A stretch of 64,000 bases of DNA from Alviniconcha marisindica (taxonomy: Eukaryota > Mollusca > Gastropoda > Provannidae), in the NCBI GenBank assembly GCA_018857735.1, contig JABMCL010000154.1, positions 101,001-165,000 on the forward strand. Reading direction: 5' to 3'. The translations under genes were made by a program, and so were the position numbers. Under the pieces are notes generated by a model that was given only the letters and a program-made list of their open reading frames with translations, was not told where the DNA came from and did no database searches. Below, one piece after another: positions 1 to 11,067 of the stretch (the stretch's first letter is position 1; every line of letters begins with the position of its first letter).

Positions 1-416
1 CCTTCTAGCATACCACTGCAAAAAACACCCCACATGATCAGTAAATGAGTAACCGAAATCTGTTTAAAATCCCAGGCATCCATTGCTTGGAGATATATGA
101 AAATAGGGTGCACACTAGATCAACCGTTGGTGATGGACTGTGACTGCCCAAGCGGCAGGGGAATTGAAAAGAGTCACATACACAACCTGACTCCTGAAAA
201 ACAGGCGCACCACCTCCGTAAAAAGAGGAACACAGAAACTAAGCATAAACAGATGGTCTGAGGCAATCAATTCAGCAAAGATTATATTTACCTGGTCTGT
301 CAGATAACAGAAACAAAAAGTTTGTAGAAAAGATACTGTCACCAACAGGCGGTGAGCAAACTGGGCTTCTAATATACAGCAGTTGGTTTCAGCCTTGCCT
401 GTACATTACTGCACTC

Positions 417-490
417 TTGTTGTTGTTGTTGTTGTTGTTGTTGATCGCTTTTATACTATTCTCCGCTCTCGAGCTTTTTTTATACAGTGT
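417..490 (-). repeat. Short interspersed fragment with GTT/AAC tail
   Basis: (GTT)n at about 418-443, then a sequence that on the minus strand reads CTCGAGAGCGGAGAATAGTA..., related to the fragments at 51396-51470 and 58434-58505. All have a CTCGAGAGC/CAGAGA core and end in a simple tail. Confidence 0.5.
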
Positions 491-589
491 TTTTGAATAT
501 CCACCGAAGTGGTGTACTTACAGCGCTGGCATGGCTAGTGCCACATAAAACTGCTGCTGTCTTGGTGCAAGTTCTGTGTACACCATACA

Positions 590-852
590 ACCATGTCACT
601 TCATGCAAAGCCACATTAGTAAAGTGCATGCGTATTTAGCTGTAACCTGCCACCTGCACTTTTGGCAGCATGGCTGGGATCTTTTATGTGCTACTGTGGT
701 AACAGGGGGGTGGAATGGATACTGAAATAAGAGCCAGCACAGAAAGTTGACCCTGGGGAAGAAAATTCTCCTACTGCTCCTGCAGGGATTCGAACCCGCG
801 ACCTTTTGATCACCAGTCTGGCTCTCTAACCACTGAGCTATCCCTGCTCCCC
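590..852 (-). mobile_element. tRNA-derived SINE, family A, copy 1
   Basis: The minus strand begins with a tRNA-like head: A box TAGCTCAGTGGTTAGAG and B box GGTTCGAATCC, with acceptor-like GCAGGGA/TCCCTGC ends (about 848-779). Instead of ending there it runs on into a 190-bp non-tRNA body (CAACTTTCTGTGCTGGCTC...). The body recurs in copy 2. Confidence 0.75.
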
Positions 853-1042
853 ACTCATTCTTAAACCATGAATTTTTTATACAGGTAGATTTTGTTTCTT
901 TGTTTGTTTGGTATTCATGTGTGGCACCCACGCATTCCTTTAAATGGAATAAAGAAGTTCTTGACTTGACAGTGTCAAACACATGATAAAATTCCCATTT
1001 AAGAAACACTGTTTCTATCAAAATGCACCACAGTTTCAGAAC

Positions 1043-1300
1043 AGGAATTCAGCTCAGTAACGAAGCACTGGACTCATGATCGGAAGATCGTGGGTTCAAT
1101 CCCTGGCAGGAGCCACAGGAAAATTTCCTTGTCCAGAATGAACTTTCTGCCGCTGACTCTTACTCCGGTATCTGTTCCATTCCTGTGTTATCATGGCAAC
1201 ACATGCAGGACCCCGGTCACTCCACTGAAAGTGCATGTGGTGCAGGTTACAGCTAAACATGCACCCTTGACAGAACAGTGTCAAACTGGGCTGCCCTGCC
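1043..1300 (+). mobile_element. tRNA-derived SINE, family A, copy 2 (inverted relative to copy 1)
   Basis: Plus-strand head with a degraded A box (CAGCTCAGTAACGAAGC) and B box GGGTTCAATCCC, then the same body as copy 1: GAACTTTCTGCCGCTGACTC, a TCTGTTCCATTCC element and GTGCAGGTTACAGCTAAA. Copies 1 and 2 face away from each other, 190 bp apart. Confidence 0.7.
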
Positions 1301-1303
1301 ATG

Positions 1304-1612
1304 CACGACTCCTCAGGGAATGCTCATCCACAGACATCTCAGTTTGCTGAGCCACCTCAGACTGATCCTTGGCCTTAAAAGTGGCTTTGCTGCATGGGCG
1401 CTGATCTCCACTAAAACCAACACTAGAATTTTTAAAAAACAAAAAACAAGGGGGAACCCATCAGGGAAATGAATTCACACACAACTCCTCAGGGAATGCT
1501 TGTCCACAGGCATCTCAGTTTGCTGAGCCAATGCAAACTGATCCATGGCCTAAAGAGTGGCATGGATACACGTGGACTGATCTCCACTGAAAGCAACATT
1601 AGAAATAAAAAA
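1304..1612 (+). repeat. Two tandem copies, about 176 bp apart
   Basis: ACTCCTCAGGGAATGCT...CATCTCAGTTTGCTGAGCCA...CTGATCTCCACT occurs at about 1308-1415 and again at about 1484-1592, each followed by an A-rich stretch. Probably the 3' part of the adjacent SINE, duplicated. Confidence 0.6.
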
Positions 1613-1795
1613 CAAAACAAAAAAACAAGCAGGGAATGACTCGTGAAACCTCCCCCCCCCCCCCCCCCCCAAGAAAAACCTTTGCATGCAAGGAAAAAAA
1701 GCCACCACTGCCACCACAACCATCACTGCAACCACCACAGTTCCACCTCAGTGCCACTGTGAACGTCCTTCCTAGATGACTCCAAAGCCACTTAC

Positions 1796-1887
1796 TCTAG
1801 TCCACTCGTGGGCTTGGAGAAGAAGTTGAAGAAGAGCTGGTACTCATCTTCACAGACATGGATCATGAAGGCACAGCCGCTGCGAAT
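1796..1887 (-). CDS. COG3: COG3 coding exon 10
   Basis: Residues 358-387 plus two bases, IRSGCAFMIHVCEDEYQLFF to SKPTSGL, acceptor TGTTCAG, donor GTAAGT. Very close to the human block RSGCAFMVHVCQDE. The following exon lies outside the window. Confidence 0.93.
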
Positions 1888-4800
1888 CTGAACAGCAAAA
1901 ACAGAGCTATGCAGCCGACTGTTAGATGAAAAACAAAAAAGATGCACAAAAGTAGTGGTAGTCAAATCATCCAGAAACTGTTTTTAGTCAAATCATGCAC
2001 AAACAATCAGTAACCAAAATTACATGTCATGTACAATCAGTAATCAAAATCATAGACAGCTACTAATGGTCAGTCCATGCACGAAAACTACCTGTGGCCA
2101 AACACTGCACTGGCCACAGGTAGTAAGATGGTTGCAAATCTAAAATCAAATGAAAACAGTTCACTTTTATACATAGCCACAAAGCACCATGATGCTGCAG
2201 AAACAAATGGGTTACTGACAAAAATAAAATTCAACATAAAAACTAATGCCCATGGCCGCGTGCTTGTGGCTTGTCTGCCACAGTTCTGGGAACAGTTCAG
2301 TACCAAAATGCTGAACAGATTTGCTTTTTCTCTCTTTTTTTAAGACTGTTCCTCGGGAATATTGCTGTACAGACTCTAGCCAGCTTTTCCCAAAGGCAGC
2401 TAAGTGAGACCAGAAGCACTCAGCCAATACAGTGGGGGAAGTTCTGTAACGAGGGGGGGTAGGGGGGGTGGAAGCGGGGGTGGGGGGGAAGGAGAGTTGT
2501 GGGAGGGGCCTGACTGAAGGACAGACAACAAAATGCATCTTCTATGTTCCTAGGGCATGCCTTGAAATCATCAGGTTTGGTCTGTAGAGCAAAATCTACT
2601 TAAGGGATGCTACTCCCCCCCCCCCCCCCCCCCCCCCCCCTGCCCTCCCGCAACCCCTACAACAAAATACTTATATAAAAATAATTTTAAAAAACAAATA
2701 AAAAACTTCTTCTGTGTTCCTGGGCCATGCTTTGAAATCATCAGGTTTGGTCTGTAGAACAAAATCTACCTAAGGGATGCTACTCCCCCCCCCCCCCCCC
2801 CATGCCCTCCCCCAACCCCCACAACAAAATACTTATATAAAATAATAATAAAAAATAATAAAAACTTCTTCTGCGTTCCTGGGCCACGCTCATCAAATCA
2901 TCAGGTTGGTCTGTAGAACAACATCTGCCGAAGGGCTGCTACTTCCTCCCCCCTCCCATCCCCCCCTCCCCCAACCACCACCCTTTTCATCAAACCCCAC
3001 TGCACTAGGCCAGGGCTGGCTTCTCAGCACGCCCAAAGTGGGGCAGGACTGCAGCAGACAGACACTCCACAAAACGCAGACAGACAAAGCCCCAAGGTGT
3101 ACAAAGTGGTGGGATCCAGTGCTAATCAGCGCGGCCATTACCAGGGCGCAGTGGTCGCGGGAGTGTTTGGCGGCCAGGTCTGCGATGGTGGTGGTGATGC
3201 TGGGGGTCAACAGCACCACGCGCTGAGTGAAGTAGCAGTGGTGCAGCTCGCTCAGCACCTGCTCGTACCTGTAATTGACACAGGCTGAATTTACACGCAA
3301 GCCGACAAATCCCGCACCACTTGGCTGCGCAAAATTAAGGAACCCTTCACCAAGAGCCAGGCCTCTGTTAAGACTGCTTTTTCTGCGGAATGACTGAAAA
3401 ACTGCTGGTGAGGTTGACAAAACAGAACAGCTCTAGAGAAATGTACTCGCCTATATGACGACACATAAAGAACAATTAAAAACACAAGCGCTATCAACCC
3501 ATGGTTCTCATCTGGTGTAGAAGAGAGATAGAAAATAACAATAAAAGAAGGAAGTAAAGAAGAAGATAGACAAGAAGTTGAAATAAAACAATGTTAAGGA
3601 TCTTAGTTTAAGTACTCAGCATGTACTCGGTCTGTACCCTGTGTGTGCATCATATGTACTCAGCATGTACCCTGTGTGCGCACAGTATGTACTCAGCATT
3701 TACTCAATGTGCACTCATTGTGCACACACTATGTACTCAGCATGTACCCTATGTGTGCGCAGTATGTACTCAGCATGTACTCAGTGTGCACCCTGTGTGT
3801 GCACAGTATGTACTCAGCATGTACTCACTCTGGCCCCTTGTCCAGCCGCAGTTCCAGCTGTTCTGTCAGAGGTTTGACCCGTGGAGCGTTGGCTCGGAAC
3901 TTGCCGTAGAACAGTGTGAAGGCATTGTCCGCTATGTGGGGAACATCCTGTGGGTCAGGTAGACGTTCATTATAAAACATCAATCACACACAGACATTGC
4001 ATCATGCTGCATCAATCACCGGTACACATCACATGATAAAACATAAATTGCACATAGACATTACACCATAAAAAAACAATTATAAGGCTGACGTTTCCAC
4101 TTAAAACAATACAGGTTGACATTACACCATAAAACATCAATTGCAGATAGACATCTCATCATTAAACAGCAATCACAGTTAATAGGATCTTTAACCTACT
4201 CTGCCTTTGGTCTTACCAATCACAGTTAACAGGATCTTTAGCCTACTCTGCCCTTGGTCTTACCAATCACAGTTAATAGGATCTTTGACCTACTCTGCCC
4301 TTGGTCTTACCAATCACAGTTAATAGGATCTTTAACCTACTCTGCCCTTGGTCTTATCAATCACAGTTAATAGGATCTTTGACCTACTCTGCCCTTGGTC
4401 TTATCAATCACAGTTAATAGGATCTTTAACCTACTCTGCCCTTGGTCTTATCAATCACAGTTAATAGGATCTTTAACCTACTCTGCCCTTGGTCTTATCA
4501 ATCACAGTTAATTGGATCTTTGACCTACTCTGCCCTTGGTCTTGTCAGTCACAGTTAATAGGATCTTTAACCTACTCTGCCCATGGTCTTATCAATCACA
4601 GTTAATAGGATCTTTGACCTACTCTGCCCTTGGTCTTATCAATCACAGTTAATAGGATCTTTAACCTACTCTGCCCTTGGTCTTATCAATCACAGTTAAT
4701 TGGATCTTTGACCTACTCTGCCCTTGGTCTTGTCAGTCACAGTTAATAGGATCTTTAACCTACTCTGCCCATGGTCTTATCAATCACAGTTAATAGGATC

Positions 4801-7800
4801 TTTGACCTACTCTGCCCTTGGTCATGTGGGGACCATAAGTTCTGATGTGTGTGCAGCTGCACCAAACAGCGCTCACCTTCTTAGGTTGCACTTGCTGCAT
4901 GGCGTTGGTGAGGATGTTGGTGACGTAAGTCTTGATGTGGTTCAACGCCTGCGACAGGCACTGCCGGAACCGGGCCAGGTAAATCTCTGACTCCTTGTAG
5001 CGAGGCTGAAATAAGATTCACAACAAATCTCTTACCAGCAACAGAGAAGAGGGCAGAAACCAGGGTTCAGTCAGGTTCCCAGGGACAAAATTCAAGGAAA
5101 TTCAACTCAGACTTTCAATGGAACAGTTCTGGGGGTTTTCAGGGACATGACAAAATTTAAACTACCACTGTCAAGCAAAGAAAAACCTACTTTTATGAGA
5201 GGAAAACTCTGTAATAAACATTAATTGCTGGTCTGATGCGGGACTAGGAGCAGCAAGACCAGGACAGCAGGAGTAAATGCAGGAACAGTCACAGTTTTCA
5301 GCCAAAAGCTTGTGCGTTAAGACTACTACAGTCTGCTTCTTGAAGGACATTCTCCTTCTTTGCTATGCTAAACAGACATGCTGGTTGTCATGGCAAAGCA
5401 AACAGTCCACTGCAGGGACTTGCACATGACCCCACAGCTTCTCCAGCAAGTCCACCAGCTCAGGCCTGGGTTGTTGTTGTTCTGCAAAGGTGGGGCATGA
5501 CTAAAGGACGTGCTCAGGAGTATGGATGCTGGCACCGCATGGGCACTTGTCTGTGCAGGAGATCTTTATCCTGCAGAGATGATTTGGCCTACAACACTGA
5601 CTTAGACCACAATATCTACTCTGACTCGGCCCACAAAACGATGGCTAACAGTCTGACGCACAATATAGTTACACAAACAACGGTGCACACAACGCATCCT
5701 TTACAAAAAACACTTCCATGAAATGAATATCAACTTACATTTGTTCGTAAATAGTGGATACACTCATCCATGCGTGACAGCATCGGCACAAACGATTCAT
5801 TGGTCACAGACAACGCTTGGCGAGAGAGCTTCTGTAAAACACAGTAACGAGCAATTTGTTCATAATGACCGCAAAAATCATTTTAACAGTATAATGCCCT
5901 CCCCAAGAATGAACATTGTATGTGGGGATAAGAATGAACACAGGGTGGGGTGGGGGGGTAAGAACAAACACTTTATGATGGGATAAGAATGAACAGTTTT
6001 GGGGGATATAGATGAATGCCTTATGCTGGAATAAGAACAAATACTTTCAGGGGGATCATGCTGGAATAAAAATGAACATTATGTTGGGATAAGAAGAACA
6101 TTTTATGGGCGCGGTCAAAGGGGAAGAGCCGGAACACAAATGCTATCAACACAACTCACTGTGGTGATGGTGTCGTACTCGTTGAAGTAGGACAGTTTGT
6201 TGCTGATGCTCTCCACGGTGTTCATCAGCCGCGTCTGAAACCAATGGGCATGGAAAAAGGAGTCAGTCTGCTGTCACACTCTGACTGGTTCATCAACTGT
6301 GTCTAAAAAGCAACAACTCTTTTTATTTAAGCGAACCCATTTGTATTACATTGCTGACTCTCCTCCATATTTATCCACTGTGACTGAAACACACAAACAC
6401 CACTGGATCTCAAAGAAGAACTATCAGGTTTAAAAGTGTTTCAGGTGTCTGTTGTTGCATCCCTTGTAGTATACACAGCGTCAATGGAGTGCTATACATT
6501 TCCTCTCTTGGTCATGTGTACTGAATAGCTTAGCATTAAGCACAGAGCAACACTTGGTCATGCATATAGAAACATTCTAGGCCTCATTCTTCTTCAGAGA
6601 TTAGAACTGTTTTCACTGAATCTCCACACACAGAATGTGTGCACATTATCTGCATTCATTCGTTGAACCACGCAGCTTCAGAATGAGACTCTCTGATCTT
6701 GAACAGAAATCAGTTGTGTCACATGCATACACTGTTTAAATTAATGAGCTGAGCATGTTGATAAGTCTGTCAGCAGACAGCTGATCAGTCCAGCAAATCA
6801 GTCAATGGACAATGAAACAATAAAGGAATCCACCTGTTCGGCCAGCAGGTGCTCACACTCGTCATGCAGGGCATTGGTCTTGGTGGAGACGTTGATGTAC
6901 TGCATGTGCAGCTGTCTCAGGAAGTCCACGCACTGTGTGACCTCCCCCAGCACCGTGTCGCACTGCTCCCGGTAGCCGTGCAGCGAGTCCAGGTAAGGTC
7001 TGGAATTGGTATTATTGGCCCAATGGTTACACAGTCAAATATGTCTGCAGTCGTTCATCATCCAACAGAGAGAAAACAACCCAAAATAGGTCTTGTTTGG
7101 GTAGAAGAAGAGATCCGTTGAAGCGTGGGTGGAAACGCAATATTTTGAACACAGAAAAGCAGATTTGTTAGCAGGAGTAGTTTGGGGTGAGGACATGAAC
7201 TGAGGATGGAAGCTTTGGAAGGTATGGGAGAGTTGTATTATAAATAATGTTGTCAATTTATGTATTTTGACAACTGAATGTTGTCATGTCTACAGGTAGT
7301 GGGTACAGATCCTCTTCCAAGTTCCTGTGCCCTGTGGAATCTTCCTGCCTTCAAAGTTAAACCATGTCAGCATTAATATTAGTCTCACATGCAGTTATAA
7401 CTGAAGTTCAGTTATAAAAGTTCTGCATGTGGCATTAACATTAATGATTAATGCTGACATGGCTTAATTTTGTGCCTTACCTATGCCACAACTCTTTCAG
7501 GCCCAAAGAGATCTTAGTAACAGTACATCAATACAGATATAACCCCCCAACCCCCCTCCACACACACACACACGCATGCATGCGTGCACATACACACCTG
7601 TTCCAGGCAGTACCAGGCTGTACAACTCTACACAACACTAACTCTGTAACTGACACAGCTTATTGACTAATCAGTTAATGCTGTGTCTTACCTTTACTAT
7701 TACTAAATTATTTCTGTGCCATATGGAATCTTCTATCTACTCATAACAGTGTCATGTGACGCTGACATGACTAACTTTTCTATGTGACTTAATTTTCTGC

Positions 7801-9773
7801 CTTACCTGTTGATGCCACCACTCTTTTTCAGTTTTGTGGTCTATGGAATCTTCCAGCTACACATTACTCCATGTGACACTGACATGACTCACTTTTCTGC
7901 ACAACTGAATTTTCTGTCTTACCTGTTGATACCACAACTCCTTTTGTGGTCTATGGAATCTTCCAACTACACATTATTCCATATGACACTGACATGACTC
8001 ACTTTTCTACACAATTCAATTTTCTGTCTTACCTGTTGATACCACAACTCCTTTTGTGGTCTATGGAATCTTCCAACATTATTCCATGTGACACTGACAT
8101 GACTCACTTTTCTACACAATTCAATTTTCTGTCTTACCTGTTGATACCACAACTCCTTTTGTGGTCTATGGAATCTTCCAACTATACGTTATTCCGTGTG
8201 ACACTGACATGACTCACTTTTCTACATGACTCAATTTTCTGCATGACTCAATTTTCTGCCTTACCTGTTAATGCCACAACGCTTTTTGTGGTCTGTGGAA
8301 TCTTCCAACTATGCATAACTTCATGTAACACTGACATGATTCACTTTTCTACATGACTCAATTTTCTGTCTTGTAACCTGCTGATACCACAACTCCTTTA
8401 GTAGTTGATGGACTCTTCCAACTATGCATTTAACTCCATGCATCACTGACAGGATTAACTCTGTGTCTTACCTAAATACCACAACTCTTTTTGTGGCTTA
8501 TGGAATCTTGCAGCTATAGCCTATACAGAACTCCATGTGACAGACACCAACACAATATACTATGTCTTACCTGTATTGCTCCTCTTCCCCATGCTCTATG
8601 GAATCTTCCAGCTGTGAAAACCAGGAGAAAAACTGAAACACATCGAAACAGTCCTTTAAATACCAAAACCATGTTAAAAAGAGTACAAAATTTAATTCAA
8701 GGCAAAAACCAAACAAAATAAAAACCAACCAACAACAAATATTTGATAAAAATGTGATCAGTTTATGGTGTGTGTGTGTGTGCATGCATGTGTGTGCGTG
8801 TGACTGTGTGTGTGTGTGCGCACGCATGCATGTGCGTGCATGCATGTGTGCAAGTGCATTATATATTATGCATGTTTGTGTGTGTGTTTCTCATTCACCA
8901 AACAATGAGAATGGTCAATAATGTTAGCAACATAGTACAAACCTGCTGAGCATTTTCAATCTTCTGCCCTCCAGGCAGAGACTGTTGAATGAAAGCATCC
9001 AGAGTGTCTTCCCCTTCACCGTCACCAGCTTGCTTGGCTTGTCGCAGAGCAAGCAGTGGAACATCATCCTCTGGCAACTACAAGCACCCCGTTAACAAAT
9101 GGCATACAAATCATGCTTTATTTGGCTAGTTGCTGTTGACTCCTCAACAGAATACAGAAGAGCTTTAACTAGTTCAAGAGGTGGTTGCAATAATAATAAC
9201 CCCAAATGATGGAGTACCATAAAGTATAATAATATAGTATAAAAGTTTTTTTCTTTTTTAAATAAAGCCTGTACACCCATCTCAAGTCCAGCATTTTTTT
9301 TTATTTTTTTTTTTTAAATCATCACAACAACATCCCTTCTTCTTCCTCTGTAATGTATTACAGAGCTTATTTTTCTACATTAGAATGCTATTGTGCATTG
9401 CATTAATTTGTAAAAGGGGTGTTGGTGTGTAAGTGTGTATGGAAGGTGGACTGCACAGGAGAATAAAAATAAAAGACTGAAACAGATACACAGATATTTA
9501 GGCAGTTGCAGTGCAGAGCCTGGAATTCAAAGGATTAGATTTTAATGGAGGAGGATGTACTGCAGTTTGAGCTACAGTACAAAGTCACAAAGAAATGGTC
9601 AGTATGGGTACCGAAGCAACCTTTTCATGGAGATGGGGCGAGACTGGCCACCGCTTTTTCTCTGCAGTCGGCACTGGAAATGGTTAAACTCCCTGTGTCA
9701 TGCAGGAAGACATGGGAACATGGGATCTTTACATATTCAACGATATTGTACACACAACAAATGCGTAGGGGAT

Positions 9774-9807
<34 letters not shown>

Positions 9808-10031
9808 TCTAATTTCTATTTGCTGGATTGGAAAATAACAAACATAGCTTCAACGAAAATTCTCACTTCAGGAGGAACAGGCCTCTCCGCAGCAATGGCA
9901 GTCAGCTCGATCAGTGCATCCTTTTGTTTTGCGGTCAACGGTGCGGTGGGATTTGTCTTTGCTTCCCACACAGACAGCCTGTCACGAATAACTCGTTGGT
10001 TAACAGGCCTAGCCTGCGACGTGTCAGCCAT
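1796..10031 (-). CDS. COG3: COG3, conserved oligomeric Golgi complex subunit 3 (5' part, 10 exons)
   Basis: Subunit of lobe A of the COG complex, which tethers retrograde vesicles at the Golgi. Joining exons 9867-10031, 8943-9077, 8571-8632, 6834-6999, 6160-6234, 5739-5831, 4877-5005, 3829-3947, 3142-3268 and 1796-1887 gives 387 residues in one frame with consistent phases and GT/AG borders throughout. Recognisable blocks are APLTAKQKDALIEL (31-44), FFSWFSQLED (101-110), KLSYFNEYDTI (around 189-199), ADNAFTLFYGKFRA (281-294) and SRDHCAL then IRSGCAFMIHVCEDE (351-372). All align in order with human COG3, which is about 828 residues long, so a little under half is here and the C-terminal half lies beyond position 1. 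The start is the first ATG after the 5' UTR and gives the conserved MAD... N-terminus. The gene diverges from PARL. I am confident of the identity; exon borders were read by eye. Confidence 0.95.
2087..2124. repeat. Perfect 14-bp-arm hairpin
   Basis: ACTACCTGTGGCCA and its exact inverse TGGCCACAGGTAGT are separated by about 10 nt. Located in COG3 intron 9. No known role. Confidence 0.7.
2530..3000. repeat. Three tandem copies of a 165-bp unit with poly-C tract
   Basis: Each unit has ATCATCAGGTTTGGTCTGTAG, AAGGGATGCTACT, a C-run of variable length (up to about 26 C), then ACAACAAAATACTTATATAA (absent from the last copy). In COG3 intron 9. C-run length in an assembly is unreliable. Confidence 0.8.
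3142..3268 (-). CDS. COG3: COG3 coding exon 9
   Basis: Residues 315-357, (E)YEQVLSELHHCYFTQR to KHSRDHCAL, acceptor ATTACAG, donor GTAATG. Corresponds to human H(Q)CYLDQRELLL.PSI and NRDHCALVRSG. Confidence 0.93.
3608..3828. repeat. Donor-adjacent minisatellite in COG3 intron 8
   Basis: About seven copies of a 30-36-bp unit (minus strand TGAGTACATGCTGAGTACAT with GTGCACACAC). The first copy is the intron start itself, GTGAGTACATG right after exon 8; the other copies carry CTGAGTACATG, so the GT of the donor is usually lost. Confidence 0.75.
3829..3947 (-). CDS. COG3: COG3 coding exon 8
   Basis: Residues 276-314 plus two bases, DVPHIADNAFTLFYGKFRAN to RLDKGP(E), donor GTGAGT. The ADNAFTLFY.KFRA block is diagnostic of COG3. 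A short minisatellite abuts the donor. Confidence 0.95.
4150..4826. repeat. 47-bp minisatellite, about 14 copies, COG3 intron 7
   Basis: Unit includes AATCACAGTTAATAGGATCT then TTAACCTACTCTGCCCTTGG. Two higher-order variants (TTAACC/TTGACC, TTATCAATC/TTGTCAGTC) alternate, suggesting block duplication. Not visibly derived from an exon edge. Confidence 0.9.
4877..5005 (-). CDS. COG3: COG3 coding exon 7
   Basis: Residues 233-275, PRYKESEIYLARFRQCLSQA to QQVQPKK, 43 codons, phase 0/0, donor GTGAGC. Conserved IYL..F(K/R)QCLS.AL and KTY. Confidence 0.93.
5739..5831 (-). CDS. COG3: COG3 coding exon 6
   Basis: Residues 202-232, starting KLSRQALSV and ending MDECIHYLRTN, 31 codons, phase 0/0, acceptor TTTACAG, donor GTAAGT. 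Matches the family's F(I/V)PML then LD(D/E)CI. Confidence 0.92.
5900..6110. repeat. Degenerate about 30-bp repeat, COG3 intron 5
   Basis: GGGATAAGAATGAACA-type units repeated about seven times with heavy divergence. Confidence 0.6.
6160..6234 (-). CDS. COG3: COG3 coding exon 5
   Basis: Residues 177-201, TRLMNTVESISNKLSYFNEY then DTITT, 25 codons, phase 0/0, donor GTGAGT. Contains the KLSYFNE signature of COG3. Confidence 0.93.
6834..6999 (-). CDS. COG3: COG3 coding exon 4
   Basis: Residues 121-176, RPYLDSLHGYREQCD to ECEHLLAEQ. The first base completes the Arg codon split from exon 3. Matches the coiled-coil part of COG3 (human ...FQEQCDAIL... ...EACEQLLKEQ). Confidence 0.93.
7320..8565. 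repeat. Exon-edge minisatellite in COG3 intron 3
   Basis: About nine units of 105-116 bp. Each holds (minus strand) GGAAGATTCCATAGA followed about 30 nt later by CAG|GTAAGACA. This mirrors the end of exon 3 and its donor (GGAAGATTCCATAGAGCATG ... CAG|GTAAGACA). Copies would encode LEDSID-type residues like the exon's LEDSIEH. Best preserved at 7800-8230. Confidence 0.85.
8571..8632 (-). CDS. COG3: COG3 coding exon 3
   Basis: Residues 101-120 plus two bases, FFSWFSQLEDSIEHG..EQY, donor GTAAGA. Its 3' end is the apparent seed of the degenerate minisatellite that fills the next intron. Confidence 0.93.
8767..8890. repeat. TG/CATG-rich microsatellite
   Basis: Imperfect (TG)n with GCATGCATG interruptions in COG3 intron 2. 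Confidence 0.8.
8943..9077 (-). CDS. COG3: COG3 coding exon 2
   Basis: Residues 56-100, LPEDDVPLLAL to KIENAQQ, 45 codons in phase 0/0. The acceptor is CTTGTAG and the donor GTTTGT. An alternative acceptor (TTGCCAG) a few bases downstream would remove the first residues; the chosen one restores the family's PELP-type join to exon 1. Confidence 0.9.
9775..9803. repeat. Poly-G run of about 29
   Basis: Uninterrupted G tract in COG3 intron 1; potential G-quadruplex and an unreliable length in assemblies. Confidence 0.85.
9867..10031 (-). CDS. COG3: COG3 coding exon 1
   Basis: Residues 1-55, from ATG at 10031-10029 to ...RPVPPE, followed by a GTGAGA donor. It ends in phase 0. The conserved pattern (D/R)RLSVWEAKT then APLT matches the COG3 N-terminus. 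Confidence 0.93.
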
Positions 10032-10236
10032 CTTCAACGTGGTTACATGTAAATGTCAAATCCGAATTAGCGCATTTCACACAAAAAGTGTAATTAGTTA
10101 TAAAAAATGTGACTATAATATTTTTTAATTTGTTAGTTATGAGCAATTCTAAAGACTTAGAATAATATTTAATTGATATTGCTGTTACAATCTGTTTTGA
10201 AGGCAGCTCATTATTTTTTATCCAACCTTGGCTGTC
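10032..10236. promoter_or_regulatory. Bidirectional COG3/PARL promoter interval
   Basis: Only 205 bp separate the two divergent start codons, so the 5' UTRs and core promoters of both genes must share or overlap this AT-rich interval unless undetected upstream UTR exons exist. No clear TATA element was identified. The promoter role is inferred from position only. Confidence 0.6.
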
Positions 10237-10301
10237 ATGGCGGCGTACGTCTGCTATCGGTCGTGCTGCCGGCAAATATTTAGCTTTCAGCATTTTTCAA
10301 G
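10237..10301 (+). CDS. PARL: PARL coding exon 1
   Basis: Residues 1-21 plus two bases, MAAYVCYRSCCRQIF..., donor GTTTGT. Basic and Cys/Ser-rich with no acidic residue, as expected of a mitochondrial targeting segment. The ATG lies in a GTCATGG context. Confidence 0.8.
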
Positions 10302-11007
10302 GTTTGTGAATGTTCTGGGCGAAAAGCAAGAGCGTAGTGGTCACGTTTTGATTATAAATGCCTGTTTTCGTTTGAAAGTGTGTTCAGTAACTGCTCTGAT
10401 CAAGTTGTGTCAAGAATTTGATACCGTTATGAAAGTTAAACCTGTGACTTTGAGTTCGAAAGTTGCACCAGAACAAGTTGTGCAAGTGTATGCAGGTCTC
10501 TGCTTATATGCCGTTAAAGCCTTCCTTAAACAGAACATACTATACGGAATACCTTTCCAGTGTAGGAAGTTCGCGGCACTGTACAGAAGAAGATGAACCT
10601 GATCAGGACCTACCTCGCTTCTTGGCCACTAACCTAGTACCTCTGTACCCCCCTCCCCCTCCCCCCGGCCTAACAGTTTTTCCTCCAAGATACTGTTAAG
10701 TACTGTGTACTGAAACATCTTGTCAGCGGATGTGGTGGCAGGCAGTACTTCTGATTTACGTTTATTTTTTTTTATTTTTTTGTTATGGTTGATAATGATC
10801 TGTTTTCAAATAATAAGCCTATTTTAGTTTTTACTCTTTTTCTTTTTCTTCTTTTGTTAATATCATCATTTTGAGTGGATGTGGGGACCAAACCCCAGAA
10901 AGCTGAGAAACTTATAGAATAAGTTGATTGTGGCTACTCAGCAGCTTAAGAAGAATGGAAAAAGAACAATTTCCTGTATATATATATATTTAAATATATA
11001 TGATTTA

Positions 11008-11067
<60 letters not shown>

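Noticed and set aside
779..850. Possible tRNA gene on the minus strand
   Set aside because: The head has A and B boxes but is fused to a long SINE body that recurs in the window and lacks a proper independent 3' end; called a tRNA-derived SINE.
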